From Liolophura sinensis (Eukaryota; Mollusca; Polyplacophora; Chitonida; Chitonidae), in contig NC_088306.1 of NCBI RefSeq assembly GCF_032854445.1, positions 28,865,764 through 28,929,763 on the forward strand: DNA of 64,000 nt, read 5' to 3'. Numbering within the stretch: the stretch's first letter is position 1; each line of letters starts with the position of its first letter. The notes beneath the pieces were generated by a model. It was not told the origin of the DNA. It made no database searches and was given only the letters and a program-made list of their open reading frames with translations. Of the stretch, positions 60,600-64,000 are shown piece by piece. A program made the translations under genes and the position numbers.

Positions 60600-60731
60600 C
60601 CAATGACGTAACAATAACGACGAATAACGTCATACGATTGGTTAAGCTAGGTTGGCATAATCGTAAGCGCCTTCCATTTGTCAAGCGTGGCGTCACACAA
60701 AAATAACAATGACGCCACTCGTTACGTCATG
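60600..60731. promoter_or_regulatory. Palindromic CRE/CCAAT motif cluster, second copy
   Basis: All five TGACG-type sites and both inverted pairs of the first copy are retained, including GTGGCGTCA (60687-60695) and TGACGCCAC (60710-60718). Confidence 0.5.
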
Positions 60732-61309
60732 TAGGCCGTCCACTAGTTGTTTAGTACGACGTTAAACCCCAAGCACTCACCCACTCACTAGTTGCTGTCC
60801 GGTTTCAGATAAACAACCCCTGTTCTCCTGAAAGGTCTTTTGTACAACAAGAACCCACCACACTATTATGAAAAGTTGTTTAAGAAAGAACACGATCTGT
60901 GGACTGCATCAACTGAATCGTCTTAGTGACATTTCTTTGTTCTATTTGTCGTGTTCTATAATGATATTGCAAGGTAAACGAGTACATGACAAACGTTTGT
61001 GATGTTAAGCTCATGGACAAGTCCTCGTAATCTGGGTTTTATCTATCAACTTATCATTTTTAATTTATCTATTATACTAATAAATTTTACCAGGATCCAA
61101 ATTAAATGCATACGTTTTAATATGCATAACAAATTTACATTCAAGTAAATATTATAAGGAATCCAATACATGTTTATTTCGAACATTATTATGCAAAAAC
61201 GATAGATACCAAGAGGTGGTCACAAATACCGAAGAAACAAAAATATTTTCGTAAACATTTTCCCTTGAAAGAAAAAATCGAAAGAAAATATTACAGACTT
61301 TCTTGTTCT

Positions 61310-61560
61310 ATTTATTTATTCGTTTGAATGTTTTTTTATGCCGTACTCAAGAATATCTCATTTATGTGACGCCGGCCATCATAAAGGTGGGAGGAAACTG
61401 GGTGGAGCTCGAAGGAAACCTACGACCATTGCTGGCAGACCTTCCCACGTACAGCAGGAGAGGAACCCAGCATAAGGTGGACTTGAACTCAAAGCGAACG
61501 CATTGGTGAGAGGCTTCTGGGTCACTAAGCTGCGCTAACCATCTGAGCTAAGGATGTCCC
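61310..61560 (-). mobile_element. tRNA-derived SINE present only in the second segment
   Basis: Tail 'tatttatttattcgtttgaa' on the left, body with 'ggtgggaggaaactgggtgg', head near 'ctgagctaaggatgtcccca'. The first segment has no element at the equivalent position near 23,700, so this insertion follows the duplication. Confidence 0.85.
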
Positions 61561-61674
61561 CAGACTTATTTCCAAATATGTTTATAAGCTCTTTAATTTG
61601 ATTTTGACATCATTTTCTGTATTGTTCTACTTTAATCTTTGATTAATGTTTTGGCGATTTCTAACATTTGTGTA

Positions 61675-61915
61675 TATCAGCCGTCAGCCAAAAAGGACGT
61701 TCCAAGTGGATAATCACAAGGCCAATCCCCAAACACATACCACAAACTACCAAAGAACTAAGAAAGTATATAAAGTACGAAAATAGGACGGATTCAAGCA
61801 AAGAGAAGCCGTCAACAGTTATCAATGGTGTAGTTAAAGACACAAGGCATGTTCTAGGCGACTCACTGTTCAAATCGTGTATCATGCTTGGACAGCAGTT
61901 TTGAATAATGAAACG
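61675..61915 (+). repeat. Dispersed repeat R, copy 5
   Basis: Counterpart of copy 1 at 23,820-24,060 within the duplicated segment. It keeps 'aagtatataaagtacgaaaa', which is shortened in copy 1. Confidence 0.7.
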
Positions 61916-62229
61916 TATCTCATTGCACTTAGACGGTTAGACCCGTGTAAATGATTGTGTAGTGCCTTGAGCTATACGCCGCCTTTGTCGTCAGTCGTGT
62001 GTACACCGTGTTCTCAATCTCAATATCTCAATCCAGGTAAAAACACCAATTAAATACCCAGAATGTACCACAACATCCTGCGGCAAACTTTAGTAAATCT
62101 TTTAAAGAAATTTAAAAGACATTGTGTCTAAAACTTAAGCAAGTTTCTATAATTCTAGCCAGGTAAAACGTTACTTGTGCACAAGATGAGAGCTTGGAGA
62201 TAACTGAACGTCTTGAACTGACAAAAGAC

Positions 62230-63290
62230 CTCCCAGGATGGTCCATTCACAAACAACACAGATAAGACAACCTCCAGCATCCTATAGCCACAAACAACAT
62301 AGACATTAAACACCTTTCGGCATACCACACCCACAAACAGCATAGATATTAAACACCTTTTGGCATACCACTTCCACAAATAACATAGATATTAAACACT
62401 TTTTGGCATACCACATCCACAAATAAAATAGAGATAAGATACCTTTGTGCAACCCACATCCACAAACAACACAGAGATAAGACACATTTGGGCATCCCAC
62501 ATCCACAAACAAAATAGAGATAAGACACCTTTCGGCATACCACATCCACAAACAACATAGATGTTAAACACCTTTCGGCGTACCACATCCACACCCAAAA
62601 TAGAGATAAGATACCTTTCGGCATACCAGATCCACAAACAGCATAGAGATAAGACACTTTTCGGCATCCCACATCCACAAACAACATAGATATTAAACAC
62701 CTTTTGGCGTACCACATCCACACATAAAATAGAGAGAAGACACCTCTCGGGATACCACATCCACAAACAACATAGAGATAAGACACCTTTCGTCATCCCA
62801 TATCCACAAACAACATAGATATTAAACACATTTCGGCATACCACATCCACAAACAAAATAGATATTAAACACATTTCGGTATACCACATCCACACACAAA
62901 ATAGATATTAAACACAATTCGGCATACCACATCCACAAACAACATAGATGTTAAACACATTTCGGCATACCACATCCACAAACAAAATAGATATTAAACA
63001 CATTTCGGTATACCACATCCACACACAAAATAGATATTAAACACATTTCGGCATACCACATCCACACACAACATAGATATTAATCACCTTTTGGCATCCC
63101 ACATCCACGCACAAAATAGAGAGAAGACACTTTTCGGCATCCCACATCCACAAACAACATAGAGATAAGACACCTTTCGATATCCCACATCCACAAAACA
63201 ACATAGATATTAAACACCTTTCGGCATCCCACATCCACAAACAACATAGATATTAAACACCTTTCGGCATACCACGTCCACAAACAACAT
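62230..63290. repeat. 43-bp tandem repeat, about 25 units
   Basis: Counterpart of 24,380-24,820 but more than twice as long. Sub-blocks differ between 'agatattaaacac' and 'agagataagacac' variants in a patchy higher-order pattern. Confidence 0.9.
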
Positions 63291-64000
63291 AGTTTGGTGA
63301 TGGAAAAATGAATGGTGTGAAAACATCAAAAGGGTTTCTGATATATCTTCGCCGGCCAAGTGATGTATATCGGATAATGTAATGAATCTGTTGAGTTATC
63401 ATACCTTGGTTCGAGACAATGGTAAGATAGGGATATGTGTATTGTCTACTCCTTTTCCCAGTTGCCTAGAGCAGTGGTGTGGGCGCGTGGTTTATAAGTG
63501 TAGGGGCCCGGATTTTAACGCCTGTGAATATTATTAAGTATATCGTGGATGTCGTAATGCAGCAGAGAGCAGTGAAGCGTAAGAGTGCAACAAATCTCAA
63601 CAGGATGTGGACCAGATAGTTTTTCTCTTCTTAATCACCCTAAAATGCGAATACATAAACTCGTTTAACACGGGCAGTTGACCTATTTTTATATTTTTTA
63701 TAAACGTTAAAACCGTGGGAGTTGAGTGTTTCCTTTGGCGTGGATTGCTCAACAAACCTCCCAGCAGAGCTAAATTTTCTAAATTCGTAGCCGTCTTTGG
63801 CATAGCCCATGAGGCAAGGCGTGTATCCAGAAGATAAAAAAAAAATCACTTTTTTAAACAATGTTGTTAATTGCATACTTATTTTTATTGATTTTTTTCC
63901 CGCACTCAGAATGCGCCTTTATGCATTTTTATACAAGGTTTTTTTTTTTTTCAAAAATTGTTGTACTTAGCTACAAACTTTTCCGCACATTTTGCTCTGC

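Larger units (their letters stand above)
53728..64000. repeat. ~10 kb segmental duplication, copy 2
   Basis: Collinear with 15,910-25,600 and runs off the window end. Differences from copy 1 are the tandem-repeat lengths, an extra SINE at 61,310-61,560 and an internal deletion in the SINE at 57,205. Confidence 0.9.

Noticed and set aside
62349-62895. Cys/Val-rich minus-strand frames of 100-170 codons (also 24,394-24,978)
   Set aside because: They are readings of the 43-bp tandem repeat in several frames at once.

Overview
The window is animal nuclear DNA: AT-rich, intron-bearing, full of minisatellites and short interspersed elements. Two tRNA-derived SINE families recur on both strands. One has a pol III A/B-box head and ends in 'ccaatcaaataaataaat'; the other ends in 'acgacgttaaaccccaagc'. 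In my experience both are typical of molluscs (abalone, oyster, scallop and relatives), so I read this as a mollusc, without naming a species. There is no bacterial-style gene organisation. Most long open frames are by-products of tandem repeats whose consensus happens to lack stop codons.

Region A (1-15,709, before a 200-N gap) is built from a degenerate 23-bp minisatellite and 1.2-1.6 kb higher-order units. Five units carry, at the same place, a very short candidate exon with strong splice signals (999-1049, 2597-2647, 6893-6943, 8487-8531, 11730-11774). The exons are 51, 51, 51, 45 and 45 nt long. All are open in the same phase (1-1 symmetric), and each sits between near-identical intronic flanks. 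Exons of the same length class differ almost only at first and second codon positions, and every changed codon alters the amino acid. This looks like an array of fast-diversifying, frame-preserving cassette mini-exons, and it is my best candidate for an undescribed system. Two further units keep only exon remnants.

Region B (15.9-25.6 kb) and Region D (53.7-64.0 kb) are direct copies of one ~10 kb segment. Each holds, on the minus strand, an intact four-exon gene that I reconstructed from splice signals: TATA promoter, 5' UTR exon, signal-peptide exon, acidic pro-region exon, and an exon encoding a Lys/Tyr/Cys-rich cationic peptide after a dibasic site. A third copy (48.7-51.8 kb) is a pseudogene, and a fourth (42.9-44.3 kb) is an inverted, decayed fragment. 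This is therefore a small cluster of secreted cysteine-containing peptide precursors. Upstream of both intact genes lie a 54-bp repeat array with CACGTG E-boxes and a palindromic CRE/CCAAT cluster.

Region C (25.6-53.7 kb) is mostly transposon debris and minisatellites: a piggyBac transposase pseudogene (27.1-28.6 kb), two oppositely oriented solo LTRs (30.6-31.3 and 32.2-33.0 kb), a Tc1/mariner pseudogene (34.3-35.4 kb), a 45-bp repeat rich in TGACG sites (35.85-36.2 kb), a 34-bp minisatellite (37.75-39.2 kb), SINEs and a (TA)n tract. A dispersed ~250-bp repeat ('R') adjoins the peptide-gene copies and may have promoted their duplication. I see no conserved housekeeping gene, rRNA or functional tRNA gene.
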